Below are positions 47,277 to 57,393 of a DNA stretch of 64,000 nt, piece after piece. Numbering within the stretch: position 1 is the stretch's first letter; the number at the start of each line of letters is the position of its first letter. The translations under genes and the position numbers were made by a program. Under the pieces are notes generated by a model. That model was not told the origin of the DNA, searched no databases, and saw nothing but the letters and a program-made list of their open reading frames with translations. The DNA lies in assembly GCA_963825405.1 (NCBI GenBank), contig CAWGTB010000001.1, positions 372,001 to 436,000 on the forward strand, read 5' to 3'. This DNA is from JACPNO01 sp963825405. GTDB lineage: Bacteria > Acidobacteriota > Terriglobia > Bryobacterales > Bryobacteraceae.

Positions 47277-49644
47277 GTGGAAACTGTCACGCAAGATATT
47301 CGTTACGCTCTGCGCGGCTTCGCCCGCAATCCGGCGTTCGCGCTGACGGCGGTCATAGCGATCGCCCTGGGCATTGGTGCGAGCACCGCGGTCTTCAGTG
47401 TGGTGGACCGCATTCTGTTTCGCAGCCTTCCCTATCCTGATGACGATCGGCTGGTATCGCTCGGCTTCGTGGCGGCGCCGATCGATCCGCAGGAATTTCT
47501 GCCGGGCACGGATTACTTGGAATGGCGCGCGGCGCAAACGCCTTTCAGCGCGATCACTACCTGGAGCGGCACGACGGATTGCGATATCAGCGAGCGCAAT
47601 CCGGTGCGGTTGAGTTGCGCGGCGGTGGAATCCAACTTCCTGCCGACACTCGGAATCCAGCCAATGCTCGGACGCAATTTTACGCGCGAAGAGGACCGGC
47701 CTGGCGCGGCACGCGTGGTCTTGCTCTCGTACGGCATGTGGCAGAGCCGTTTCGGCGGGAACCGCGCGATTGTGGATCAGACGATCACGCTCGATGGCGC
47801 GCCGGCAAGGGTGATCGGCGTGCTGCCGGCGGATTTTGAGCTTCCTACTCTGGCGAGCGCAGATTTGCTGATGCCGCAGGCGCTAGACGAAGGGCGTCAA
47901 CAACGGCCCAACATTGGCAAGCTGCTGCGGGCTTTCGCGCGCCTGAAGCCGGGAGTTACGCCTTCCCAGGCAACGGCACAGATGCAGCCTTTATTTGCGC
48001 GGTCGCAGCAATTCATTCCCGCGCCTTTCCGCAAAGAAGTGAAATTCCGCCTGCGCTCTCTGCGCGACCGGCAAGTGGCGGATGCGCGTCTGGCCTCGTC
48101 GATGCTGCTCGGGGCGGTGGGCGCGGTGCTGCTGATCGCTTGCGCGAATGTGGCCAATTTGCTGCTGGCTCGATCGGTGGCGCGGCGGCGGGAGATGGCA
48201 ATCCGCGCGGCGTTGGGCGCGGGACGGGCGCGCCTAATCCGGCAGATGCTGACGGAGAGTTTGACGCTCGCGCTGGCCGGAGGCGTGGCGGGATGCGCAC
48301 TCGCGTACGTGTTGCTGCGCGGTTTTGTGGCCATCGCGCCGGAAGGAATTCCGCGGCTGGGGCAAGCGGCGCTCGATGCCCGCGTGCTTTGGTTCACTCT
48401 AATTGGATCGCTGCTGGCGGGCGTGCTGTTTGGAATGGCTCCGGTGTTCGAGCGTCCATCGCGCAACGTGTTCCGCCAAAGCTTGACCGCGGTGCAGATT
48501 GCGGTCTCCCTGATTTTGCTCACCAGCGCCGGCCTGCTGCTGCGCAGCTTGTGGAATTTGCAGAACGACCCGCTGGGCATGCGCGCGGAGAATGTGGTCA
48601 CGGCGTCGTTCGTTCTCAGCCCGCAGCGTTATGCGCAGGATGCCCAGCAAATTGCATTCTTCGATGAATTGGAAAAACGGCTGAGCCGGCTTCCGGGAGG
48701 CACGGCGGCCATCAGCGATTCGCTTCCGCCGAGCGGCGCAGTGCGTCTCCCGGCCGATCGCGGCGCTGACGCCATCCCTAGAGGGCTCGGGGGCGACGGT
48801 GATCTGGCGTTACGTGACGCCGGAATATTTTGCCGCGCTCGGCATTCCGATTCTGCGCGGGAGATCTTTCGCGGAAGCGGACCGCAATCCTGGCGAAGAC
48901 GCCGTGGTGCTGAGCCAGCCGCTCGCGGCGCGGTTGTTTCCCGGGGAAGATGCGGTGGGCCGGCGTCTCGGGGTGGGCACCGTGATCGGCATCGCGGGGG
49001 AAGTCAAGAATGGCGGTCTCGCGGAAAAGGCCGATCCGGAATATTATGTGGTCCGCAAACACGTTGCTGACGGCGTTTTTCAGAATCAGCAGCCGCCGTA
49101 TGGATGGCGGCGCGCCAGCGTCATCGTGCGTAGTGCGATGGAACCGCGCGCGATGGCGGAGTGGTTGCGCGGCGAAGTAGCGGCGCTCGATCCGGCATTG
49201 CCGCTGAACATCGAAACCATGAATCAGCGGGTGAGCAAACTCGCGCAGCGGCCACGTTTTAATGCCGCTCTTCTTGGATTGTTTGCGGCGATGGGCGTGC
49301 TGCTGGCGGTTATTGGGTTGTACGGGGTGGTCGCATTTCTGGTGGCGCAGAGGACGCAGGAGATCGGCATCCGCATAGCGCTGGGCGCGACGCCGGCGGC
49401 CATTAGCAGGTTGGTTCTGGGACACGCCGCGCGCTGGACACTCGCGGGCGCGGTAGCCGGAGTGGCGGGATCGTTCGTCGCGCACCGCTGGCTGAAAGCG
49501 CTGTTGTTCCAGGTGCCGGATCAGGACTTACTGGCATTGGGAATTGCGCTCGCCTTATTGTTGGCGGCGGCATTAGTTGCCGCCTGGATTCCGTCACGAC
49601 GCGCGGCGCGCGTGGATCCGCTCATTGCGTTGCGGCAGGAGTGA
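47277..49644 (+). CDS. ADOP-type (duplicated orphan) ABC transporter permease (one frameshift)
   Basis: Repaired length is about 788 residues, in the range of the acidobacterial duplicated orphan permease family. The N-terminus VTQDIRYALRGFARNPAFALTAVIAIALGIGASTAVFSVV is the family's hallmark. It then has a MacB-like periplasmic domain, a first FtsX block with LLIACANVANLLLARSVARRREMAIRAALGAGR, a second helix plus periplasmic domain, and a second FtsX block with FLVAQRTQEIGIRIALGATP, closing with DPLIALRQE. One extra base near 48775 breaks the frame. No ATPase gene is adjacent, as usual for this family. The start is a GTG. Confidence 0.9.
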
Positions 49645-49690
49645 CACAACCGCTCCATTCGGTCGCGGCTCGCAGCGGAAGTCAGCGGTC

Positions 49691-50651
49691 TTAGAGCTGG
49701 CGGCTCGGCTGACGCTCGGTGAGCGTGATCGAATTGCGCAGGCGAAAACTGATTTTGGTTTCCGGCGGCAGGATGGCGGCTTTACCACGAGTGCCCATCA
49801 CGGTGCCGGCTCCGGCTGCGCCACCGGCGCCCGCGCCAATCGCTGCTCCCTTGCCTCCGCCGGCGACGGCGCCAATTACTGCGCCGATGGCGGCCACGGT
49901 GCCAATTTTTGCGGCGTCCTGGCCCTTGGAAGTTTCGCCGTGCTTCACGAAGGTTTGGGTTTCGATGGGCACGCGCTGTCCGTCGGAGGTTTTCAACTGC
50001 ACCAGCTCAATCGAAAGATCGGACACGCCCGTCACTCTGCCGGCGCGCTGTGCACTCACGATGCGGCCTTCCAGGCGCGCGCCGCGTTCGGCAATCACAA
50101 AGCCGTCGGCGACCAGCGGCTGATCGAGCGTGGCGGTGAATGTGTCGCCGGTCTGGTTGCGTTCGCTCGATAGCGCTTCGACTGTGCGGACAGTGATGAG
50201 TGTTCCGGCAGTCAGTGTGACCTGCGGAGGCGGAGGAGGCGCGGTCTCGGTGGTCGCGTTCTGCACGGGAGCGGGCGGCGGCTCGGGCGCGGCCTGTGGC
50301 GCAACGGGCGCCGGAGCAGGTGCCTCCGCTACCACCGGCGGGCTGGGAGGCTGGACATTTTGGGCGACTTGCAGGGGCTCGGGGCGTTCTACACGCTCGG
50401 CACGCTCCACGGGCGGCATCGGGTGCGGCTTGCGCGGGCGCGCGGTCTTGGCCGGGGCCTGATCCATCGCAACAGGCGCCGGCAGCGCAGGCTCAACCGG
50501 GGCGGCAGCCGGTGCTGGCGGGGCAGGCGCAGGGCGCGGCAGCCGCTACCGGAGGCGCATCCGCGGCGGGACGGCTGGTCTGCCATTTCACGAGCAGGCC
50601 CCCGCCGACCGCGGCCGTAATCATTAAAAGTCCTACATGAATTGGCTTCAT
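49691..50651 (-). CDS. Membrane-anchored Pro-rich protein with glycine-zipper C-terminus (one frameshift)
   Basis: Repaired length is about 319 residues: an N-terminal anchor (MKPIHVGLLMITAAVGGGLLV), a Pro/Ala-rich linker of about 110 residues, a beta-rich domain beginning TLTAGTLITVRTVEALSSERNQTGDTFTATLDQPLVADG and continuing through GRVTGVSDLSIELVQLKTSDGQRVPI, and a glycine-zipper stretch (GAVIGAVAGGGKGAAIGAGAGGAA) near the end. Such proteins are probably located at the outer membrane or periplasm; the function is not known. The break near 50534 has one extra base. Confidence 0.65.
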
Positions 50652-50737
50652 TCCCGTGGCTCCAAGTGCCGTTGACGGATTGTACCGCTGTTTCGTTTCA
50701 GGCGGCACTGCACGATAGAATGAAAAACAGGCTTGCA

Positions 50738-51752
50738 ATGATCCGTTTCCCCACCCATTTCGCGATCGGCGGCGTGGCGGTTCGCCCCGCCACGGTGCTG
50801 GCGCCCATGGCGGGCGTCACCGACACCGTGTTTCGCCGCTTCATTCGCAATCTGGGCGGATGCGGGCTGATCATGACGGAGTTCACCAGCTCGCACGGCG
50901 TCAGCGCGTCGCTGCGCGCCACACAAGCCCACGCGCACTCTGAAATATCTGGAGTTCGAGCCGGAAGAGCATCCGATTTCGGCGCAACTGTTCGGCGCCG
51001 ATCCGGAAGTGATGGCCAATGCCGCGCGCGTTTGCCAGGATTTGGGCTTTGACATTCTGGACATCAACTTCGGCTGCCCGGTGAACAAAGTGGTGAAATG
51101 CAATGGCGGGTCGGGGCTGCTGCGCGATTTGCCTTTGGTGGAACGGCTGCTGAAGACGGTGCGCGCGGCGATTTCGATTCCGTTCACCATGAAATTTCGC
51201 GCCGGCTGGAACGACGAAGAACTGGTCGCGGTGAAAATGGCGCAACTGGCTGAAGACTGCGGCCTGCAGGCGGTCGCGCTGCATCCTCGCACGCGCGAGC
51301 AGGGCTATAGCGGCAAGGCGGATTGGACGCGTATCGCCGAAGTGAAAGCCGCGGTGAAGATTCCGGTGATCGGCAACGGCGACATCACTGACGCCGGAAG
51401 ATGCCGTGCGCATGGTGGCTGAGACCGGCTGCGACGCGGTGATGATCGGGCGGGCGGCGTCGTCGAATCCGTGGATCTTCCGGCAGATTGCGCAATATCT
51501 GGCCGACCGGGCGCTACGATCAGCCGACCGAGCGCGATCGCCACGCCATGATGCGGATGTATTACGCCATGCTGATCGAGCGCGACGAGCGCGATACCGT
51601 CGGCAAGATGAAGCAGTTCGCCACTTATTTCACGCACGGCGTGTACCATGGCGCGCGTTTGCGGGCGGATATTTATCACGCTCACGAGCCGCGCGCGATT
51701 CTCGATCTGGTGGACGCCTTCTTCGAGCAGGGAGCCGGAGCTGGTTTCCTGA
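50738..51752 (+). CDS. dusB: tRNA-dihydrouridine synthase (about four frameshifts)
   Basis: Dus enzymes reduce uridines in tRNA using FMN. Repaired length is about 336 residues. The N-terminus shows VLAPMAGVTDTVFRRFIR; then LDINFGCPVNKVVKCNGGSGLL with the catalytic Cys, FTMKFRAGWND, ALHPRTREQGYSGKADW (FMN phosphate side), PVIGNGDIT and AVMIGRAASSNPWIFRQI. Extra bases near 50934, 51397 and 51512 break the frame. A further one near 51731 would restore an ending EPELVS and a stop that overlaps rnhA. Without that last correction the frame reads into rnhA as a fusion. The start follows an AGG ribosome-binding sequence. Confidence 0.9.
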
Positions 51753-52192
51753 AAAAAGTCCAGTTGATTACGGATGGGGCATGCCTCGGCAACCCCGGCC
51801 CGGGCGGCTGGGCGTGCATCCTGAAGCACAATTCGACCACGAAAGAATTGTTCGGCCACGCGCGCGAAACCACCAACAACCGGATGGAGCTGACGGCGGC
51901 GATCGAAGGCCTGCGCGCGCTGAGTGAGCCGTGCGAGGTGGAAGTGGTGACCGATTCCGAGTATGTCCTGAAGGGCATCACGGAATGGATTCACGGATGG
52001 AAGCGGCGCAATTGGACCAAAAGCGACAAGAAGCCGGTGGCCAATGCCGACTTGTGGCAGACGCTGGACGCGCAGAATGGCCGCCACAAAACGCGCTGGA
52101 CATGGACGCGCGGGCACTCGTCGCATGACGATAACAATCGCGCCGACGAACTGGCGAATCGCGCGGCGCGCGAGCAGGTAGCGAGCAAGTAG
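51749..52192 (+). CDS. rnhA: Ribonuclease HI
   Basis: RNase HI degrades RNA in RNA-DNA hybrids. The 147-residue domain is complete. The four-carboxylate site is visible as Asp in LITDGACLGNPGPGGW, Glu in NNRMELTAAIEGL, Asp in VVTDSEYVLKGI and Asp in DDNNRADELANRAA, plus the flexible-loop His in WTRGHSSHD. The basic protrusion WIHGWKRRNWTKSDKKPV is present. The frame is open upstream into dusB. Translation as a separate protein would need a CTG start at 51749 overlapping the dusB stop. A fused protein cannot be excluded. Confidence 0.88.
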   Translation: MKKVQLITDGACLGNPGPGGWACILKHNSTTKELFGHARETTNNRMELTAAIEGLRALSEPCEVEVVTDSEYVLKGITEWIHGWKRRNWTKSDKKPVANADLWQTLDAQNGRHKTRWTWTRGHSSHDDNNRADELANRAAREQVASK

Positions 52193-52202
52193 CGTCTCAG
52201 TT

Positions 52203-52598
52203 TCAAATCATTTTCTTTCTCTTCCGGTAATACCTGATTGCCCAAGCCGTCGTCAGCCCGCAAAGCATTCCGGGCATGATGAGGATTGCAGTGAAAATGA
52301 TCTCCAACGGAAACAGATTGTGGTCGATCTGATTAACGCCGAAATCATAAATCGCGTTCGCGATCACACCTGCGCAAATACCACCTAACGCAAAAAACGC
52401 CATCAACGACGGTGCTTCCGCGGCCGCTAAGCATAAAGCCAAAGCTTGCTGCGGCAATGAATGACAATAGAACAAATCAGTGGTACGGAAACTTGACGGT
52501 CCGCCAGGCGTATACAACTGCGCCAGCACGATGCAGAAAGTGGCTGGACCAAATCCTGCCAGGGCGTAAACAACGATGGACTTCGCCAACGTAGTCAC
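52203..52598 (-). CDS. Small integral membrane protein, function unknown
   Basis: The 131-residue protein appears to have four hydrophobic segments: SIVVYALAGFGPATFCIVLAQL, PSLMAFFALGGICAGVIANAIY, FPLEIIFTAILIMPGMLCGLT and a short AWAIRYY helix before a basic RKRKKMI tail. I chose the GTG at 52598 because AGGAAG lies eight bases before it. The much longer open frame that extends to 53504 runs antisense to ppiB and is not believable. The gene is convergent with rnhA and I recognise no family. Confidence 0.5.
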   Translation of the reverse strand: MTTLAKSIVVYALAGFGPATFCIVLAQLYTPGGPSSFRTTDLFYCHSLPQQALALCLAAAEAPSLMAFFALGGICAGVIANAIYDFGVNQIDHNLFPLEIIFTAILIMPGMLCGLTTAWAIRYYRKRKKMI

Positions 52599-52673
52599 TG
52601 TCAGGCTTCCTGCCAGTGTAACGCGACCAACCCGGTAGCGAACCGCTAGCGCGAGTACGCTACAATTTGCATC

Positions 52674-53162
52674 ATGCCCAATGAAACGTTCGCGGTATTC
52701 GACACCTCCGAAGGCAAGTTCAAGATCAAGCTGTTCGCCGATAAGGCGCCTAAGACGGTGGAAAATTTTGTCGGCCTGGCGGATGGATCGAAGACCGGCA
52801 AGCCGTTCTATGACGGGCTGGTGTTTCATCGCGTGATTCCGGATTTCATGATTCAGGGTGGATGCCCGGAGGGTTCGGGGCGCGGCGGGCCGGGCTACAA
52901 GTTCGCGGATGAATTTCACAAAGATTTGCGGCATTCGAAGCCGGGAATGTTGTCGATGGCCAACGCTGGACCTAACACCAACGGCAGCCAGTTTTTTATC
53001 ACGGTGGCGAATACTTCGTTTTTGGATGACAAGCATGCGGTGTTCGGGGAAGTGGTCGAAGGGTACGACGTGGTGAAGAAGATTTCCACGGTTCCGCGAG
53101 ATGGGCGCGACCGGCCGAAGACCGACGTAACGATTCGTACTGTGAAGATTGAGAAGACGTAA
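52674..53162 (+). CDS. ppiB: Peptidyl-prolyl cis-trans isomerase, cyclophilin type
   Basis: The 162-residue cytoplasmic cyclophilin shows FVGLADGSKTGKPFYDGLVFHRVIPDFMIQGGCPEGSGRGGPGY, with the catalytic Arg in FHRV, then GMLSMANAGPNTNGSQFFITV and LDDKHAVFGEVVEGYDVVKKI. There is no signal peptide, so it acts in the cytoplasm. The gene is intact. A hybrid palindromic repeat follows it directly. Confidence 0.95.
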   Translation: MPNETFAVFDTSEGKFKIKLFADKAPKTVENFVGLADGSKTGKPFYDGLVFHRVIPDFMIQGGCPEGSGRGGPGYKFADEFHKDLRHSKPGMLSMANAGPNTNGSQFFITVANTSFLDDKHAVFGEVVEGYDVVKKISTVPRDGRDRPKTDVTIRTVKIEKT

Positions 53163-53169
53163 GACAAGA

Positions 53170-53247
53170 AAAAATTTCTCGCAGAGACGCAGAGAACGCG
53201 GCGAAGCAAGAAGGGCGGGTTTGAAACCCGCCCCTACGAGAAATGAT
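53170..53247. repeat. Hybrid palindromic repeat element, copy 6
   Basis: The left arm (53173-53204) is the common CTCGCAGAGACGCAGAG arm. Most of the right arm is replaced by a second palindrome, AAGGGCGGGTTTGAAACC plus its complementary half, at 53208-53238. Only the final GAGAAATGA of the normal right arm remains. The same second module occurs at 16475-16505 inside the mraY-murD junction. Confidence 0.85.
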
Positions 53248-53262
53248 TTTAGGAGACTAGTT

Positions 53263-53857
53263 ATGAAACGATTCCTGCTGCTCGCGGCGGTTTGCTCCGT
53301 GGCTTTGTTCGCCGAAGACGGTTTTAGGCCGCTGTTCAATGGCAAAGATCTGACCGGCTGGGATGGCAATCCGAAGCTGTGGTCGGTGCGCGATGGCATG
53401 ATTGTGGGGTCGACGGAGGGCAATCCGCTCAAGCACAATGAATTCCTGATCAGCAAGGAATCGTTCGGGAATTTCATTTTGCGCGCCGATGCCAAGCTGC
53501 GCAATCACAATAGCGGCATCCAGTTTCGCAGCGTGGCCAGTCCCGAGTGGATCGTGTCCGGTTATCAGGCTGACATGGCGGAAGACAATTACTGGGGCTG
53601 TATTTACGAAGAGCGCGGCAAGCGCGGCCTGCTGGTGAACGGCTGGGAAAAAGCTAAGCCCATCGTGAAGCTGAAAGACTGGAACGCTTACGAAATCCGG
53701 GCCGAGGGCGATCACATCACGTTGAAGCTGAATGGCGTCGAGACTGCGGATTTGCACGATTCCGCTGAGCCTCAGCGGCATCCTGGCGCTGCAGTTGCAC
53801 GCCGGGCCGCCGATGGAAGCGTACTTCAAAAACATCCGGATTCAAGTCCTGAAGTAA
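53263..53857 (+). CDS. Exported DUF1080 (3-keto-disaccharide hydrolase-like) protein (one frameshift)
   Basis: Repaired length is about 197 residues. A signal peptide (FLLLAAVCSVALFAEDG) is followed by a concanavalin-like DUF1080 domain: GFRPLFNGKDLTGWDGNPKLWSVRDGMIVGS, FILRADAKLRNHNSGIQFRS, and, after an extra base near 53763, the characteristic LSGILALQLHAGPPMEAYFKNIRIQVL. Members of the family act on glycosides or 3-keto-glycosides in the periplasm. The start at MKRFLLL follows a TTAGGAG sequence at 53249-53255. Confidence 0.85.
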
Positions 53858-53866
53858 GGGCGTCCG

Positions 53867-54473
53867 TTGAGAATTGCGCTGTTCGGCGGCACCTTCGATC
53901 CCATCCACGAGGCGCACCTGAAGATTGCCCGCGAGGCGGCGCGGCAGTTTCATCTGGACCGTGTGCTGCTGATTCCGGCGTCACGGCCGCCGCACAAAGA
54001 AGGCGTGACGCGAACTCCCTACGAGCACCGGTTCCGCATGGTGGAGATCGCCTGCCAGCGCGAGCCGTTGTGCCAGACGTTCGCGCCTGGATGAAGGCGG
54101 CGGCAGCAGTTATTCCATCTCGACCATACAGCGCGCCCGCGCCGGGCTGCGTCCGCACGATCAGTTATATTTCCTGATTGGCTCGGATGCTTTCGCCGAA
54201 ATCCGCACTTGGCATCGCTGGCGCGAGGTCGTGAATGCGGTGGAATTCATCGTGGTAACGCGGCCCGGCGCGGAGTACCAGCCGATTGAAGGCGTGCGCG
54301 TGCATCGGCTGGACGGAGTGAATCTGGACATCTCGTCGTCCGAAATTCGCCGCAAACTGGCGGCGGGCGAGCCGATGCCGGAGCTTGCGCCCGGCGTGCG
54401 CGAATACATTCGCCGCAACGATCTCTATCGCGATGCGGCGTCAGATGAAGGCGATCACGTCGATCTCGACTAG
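53867..54473 (+). CDS. nadD: Nicotinate-nucleotide adenylyltransferase (one frameshift)
   Basis: NadD makes deamido-NAD from NaMN and ATP. Repaired length is about 201 residues. The signature ALFGGTFDPIHEAHLKIA is at the N-terminus, followed by LLIPASRPPHKEG, YEHRFRMVEIAC, the middle LYFLIGSDAFAEIRTWHRW, EFIVVTRPG and the C-terminal ISSSEIRRKLAAG, all NadD landmarks. One extra base near 54087 breaks the frame. The TTG start at 53867 is chosen because the motif begins two codons later and AAGG lies upstream. Its last 33 bases overlap the convergent RidA gene. Confidence 0.92.
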
Positions 54474-54884
54474 CGAATTGCCGGGGATGCCGCCGGCTGC
54501 GGCGATGGTGGTACGCACCGGCGGGGTGTCGCCAAAGCGGCCTTTAAACGTTTCATTCATGGCCGCGTAATCCTTGAGATCGTTCAGGTAGACATTGCAC
54601 TTCAGCACTTTGTCCATGGACGATCCGGCGAACTCGAGCTCGGCCTGGATTTCATCGAGCACATGCTTGGTGTGGGCTTTGATATCGCCTTCGAAGTGGG
54701 CGCCCCGGCCGGAGATAAAGAGCAGATTGCCGTAGGATACGGACCCGTTGAACAATGGCTGATCCTTGGGCTTGCCATTGCGATAGTGAATTTTTCGGGC
54801 GGGTCCGGACTGGGCGCGGGCCACACCGGCGGTGGCAGCGGCGCCGGCGACTCCGGCTGCTAGAAATGCTCTGCGATTCTTCAT
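54441..54884 (-). CDS. RidA/YjgF-family protein with a Tat-like signal
   Basis: The 147-residue protein starts MKNRRAFLAAGVAGAAATAGVARAQ, with a twin Arg pair followed by Ala-Phe-Leu as in Tat signals. A RidA domain follows: SYGNLLFISGRGAHFEGDIKAHTKHVLDEIQAELEFAGSSMDKVLKCNVYL and NETFKGRFGDTPPVRTTIAAAG. The conserved Arg and Glu of the imine-binding pocket are present (PVRTTI, LVEIDVIAF). Cytoplasmic RidA proteins hydrolyse reactive enamines; an exported one is less usual and may act differently. No frameshift is present. Confidence 0.85.
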   Translation of the reverse strand: MKNRRAFLAAGVAGAAATAGVARAQSGPARKIHYRNGKPKDQPLFNGSVSYGNLLFISGRGAHFEGDIKAHTKHVLDEIQAELEFAGSSMDKVLKCNVYLNDLKDYAAMNETFKGRFGDTPPVRTTIAAAGGIPGNSLVEIDVIAFI

Positions 54885-55028
54885 GGCGATGCTCCGTTCA
54901 CAATCGAAGTCAGGGAAAACGGCTGCTGCAAGTTCAGGGAAAAGTATAACTTAGCTTCGCCGGGCGGGCCGGAATGCGGGGTGGCTGCAGACAGTGGGGC
55001 TAGACTGTGCGCAGAGGTGGAGGTAAGG

Positions 55029-56323
55029 ATGACGACCGCTCGCACGGCAGTCCTGGTGTTTTGGCTGGCCGGGATGGCATTGGCCCAACCGCCGCTGACC
55101 ACGATTCAGGACGTGCTCTACAAGGCGGACGGGACGCGCTTCAACGGCATCGCGATCATCACGTGGACCAGTTTCGAATCTGCCAATACTTCGAATATCG
55201 CGACGCAAAGCATCACGGTGAAAATCGTGGACGGCAATTTGCGCGTGCAACTGGTTTCGACTACCGACGCGAATCCGGCGAGTTTTTATTCGGTGACGTA
55301 CAACGGCGACGGCAAAGTGCAATTCCAGGAAACCTGGAACGTGCCGCCGAGCACGACGCCGCTGCGGGTGCGCGATGTGCGGGGCACGGTGACGCAGACC
55401 AATCCGCTGGAGCCGCCCAGCCAGACGCCGATTCTGGAATCCGACGTGGTGGGGCTGGTGAACGATTTGTCGCTGCGGCCGTCGAAGGGGCCGGGGTTCG
55501 GCGTGGGGCGCGCGGCGGTGATCAACGCCAATGGCGGAATCGAGACCGTCAGCGGAAATCCTGACGATTGCGTGAAGGTGGATGGCACGTCGGGTCCGTG
55601 TAGCGGCAGCGCGGGGCCGGCTTTCATCGATTCCGAAGCGCTGGGCGGAATTGTGGACGGCGGAAATGCCGTGTTCACGACGTCGAACGCGCCCAATCCG
55701 GCGGCCAGCCTGGCGCTGTATCGCAACGGCATTCTGCAAAAAGTGGGATTCGATTACACGCTGACTGGCTCGACGGTGACGTATCTGACCGGCGCGATTC
55801 CGCAGCCTGCGGATACGCTGCTGGCGTCGTACCGGCTGGGGGCGCAACGTCGCCGGGATCGCCGCCGCAATTTCCCGGCGCGCAGGTGATTTGCAGCGCC
55901 GCCGGCACGGCTACTAGTGCTTTGGCTTTCGCCAGCCTGGGCACATGCACGATTCCGCAGGGGGTGTTGCAAAGCGGGGACCGGCTGGATATTCGCTTCG
56001 ACCTGGCGCATCAGGGGACCACGGCCGGGTTTGAGTTTCTAGTTTTGTGGGGTGCGACGGTGGTGGTGGACCGCAGCGCGGCGCCGGGTGACTTCATGGT
56101 CGCGGGCCGGGGGGAAGCCGGGATTTACGGGGCAGGGACGCAGTTGCGGGCGGAGACTTGGGGGACGCTGCTGGGGTTCGCGGTGGGCGTGGCGGATGCT
56201 TCGGATTCGATTGTTACTCCGCTGACGGTGGATTTCCAGGCGAAGATGTTGACTACTACGCTGGAGACTATTTCGTTAAGGAATTTCAGTGTGATTCGGT
56301 ATCCGGCGCAGAGTAACCCGTAA
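55029..56323 (+). CDS. Large secreted protein of unknown function (one frameshift)
   Basis: Repaired length is about 431 residues. A signal peptide (TAVLVFWLAGMALAQ) is followed by PPLTTIQDVLYKADGTRFNGIAIITWTSF, a middle region with FIDSEALGGIVDGGNAVFTTSNAPNPAASLALYRNGILQKVGFDYTLTGSTVTYL (resembling the repeat modules of phage tail and exported beta-sandwich proteins), and a C-terminal beta-rich domain. One G appears missing from a G run near 55846. The start follows a strong GGAGGTAAGG. No family is recognised with confidence. Confidence 0.65.
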
Positions 56324-56329
56324 GACAAA

Positions 56330-56420
56330 GGCATTTCTCGCAGAGACGCAGAGAACGCAGAGAACTAGAAGAAACACCAAAACCTTTTTTCTTTAAGATT
56401 TTCTCTGCGTGAAATCTTGT
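56330..56420. repeat. Palindromic repeat element, copy 7 (truncated right arm)
   Basis: The left arm (56332-56366) is complete with the CTCGCAGAGACGCAGAG core. The right arm (about 56395-56420) has lost about 20 internal bases. It lies between two convergent genes, four bases from the stop of the sugar-binding protein. Confidence 0.85.
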
Positions 56421-56423
56421 TTC

Positions 56424-57393
56424 TTATTTCAAATATTTATCCAGATCGGGGTGGAGCCGTTGATCTACTGCCGGGTCGGACATGTTTTCTTTGGTGACTA
56501 CCAGGGGCGCGAGGTTGATGATCTTTTGGGGCGTGCCGCCGTTTAGCTTTGTCTACTGCGGCTTTCACGGATTCGTAGCCCATTTTGAAGGGATCCTGTA
56601 CTACCAGGGAATCGATGGCGCCGGATTTCAGGTCGTCGAGGAGATTGGGGCTGGAGTCGAAGCCTACCAGGCGCACTTTGCTGTTGCGGGACTTCAACGC
56701 CTGCGCTGCGCCTACGGCACTCGATTCGTTGGAGGCGAACATGGCGTCGAGATCGCTGTAGGCGGTCAGCATGTTTTCGGCGACGGCCAGCGACTTGGCG
56801 CGATCGGCCCAGCCATAGCGCTTGTCGACGATCTGGATTCCCGGCAGATTCTTTTTGACCGCATCTTCGAAGCCCTGCTCGCGCGCCATGGTGGAAGCTG
56901 CGCCGGGCATTACGGCCACGACTCGCCACTTTGCCCTTGCCGTTCAGAATTTTGCCGATGCGCTCGGCGGCCATTTCTCCGGCGCGGTAATTGTCGGTCG
57001 CGACCTGGGAGACGAAGTTCTCGGTATCGATGCCCGAATCCCAAATGATCACGGGGATGTTTTGCTTGGCGGCGCGCTCGACCACGCTCACCATGGAGGT
57101 CTTGTCGATGGGCGCGAGGCAGATGGCGTCCACGTGCTGGGTGATCATGGCGTCCACGATTTGCAGTTGCTGGGTGTAATCGGTTTCGCCGGCGGGTCCG
57201 TTCCAAATGATTTCGACGCCCAACTCGCGCGATGCGGCGACTGCGCCGGCGTGCACGGATTGCCAGAATAGGTGGGCCTGACCTTTGGGAATGACGGCGA
57301 TTCTTCTCTTGGTCTGGCGATTGCATGCGCTCGAAAAGGCCAGCAGCAACGACGACCCAGGCACAGGCAACCTATCCGCGTCCGTTTGCTCAT
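56424..57393 (-). CDS. RbsB-like sugar-binding lipoprotein of an ABC importer (about three frameshifts)
   Basis: Repaired length is about 322 residues. The N-terminal signal has a lipobox-like Cys (SLLLAFSSACNRQ); the domain then shows IAVIPKGQAHLFWQSVHAGAVAASRELGVEIIWNGP, VDAICLAPIDKTSMVSVVERA, IPVIIWDSGI, ATDNYRAGEMAAERI, MFASNESSAVGAAQALK and VRLVGFDSSPNLLDDL, as in ribose/xylose-type periplasmic binding proteins. Frame breaks occur near 57355 (missing base), 56925 and 56545. No importer permease or ATPase is adjacent. The start overlaps the peroxidase stop by four bases (ATGA), so the two are co-expressed. Confidence 0.85.

Noticed and set aside
52203..53504. 433-codon minus-strand open frame across ppiB
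   Set aside because: Only the last 131 codons look like a protein; the rest is the reverse of ppiB and of the hybrid repeat.
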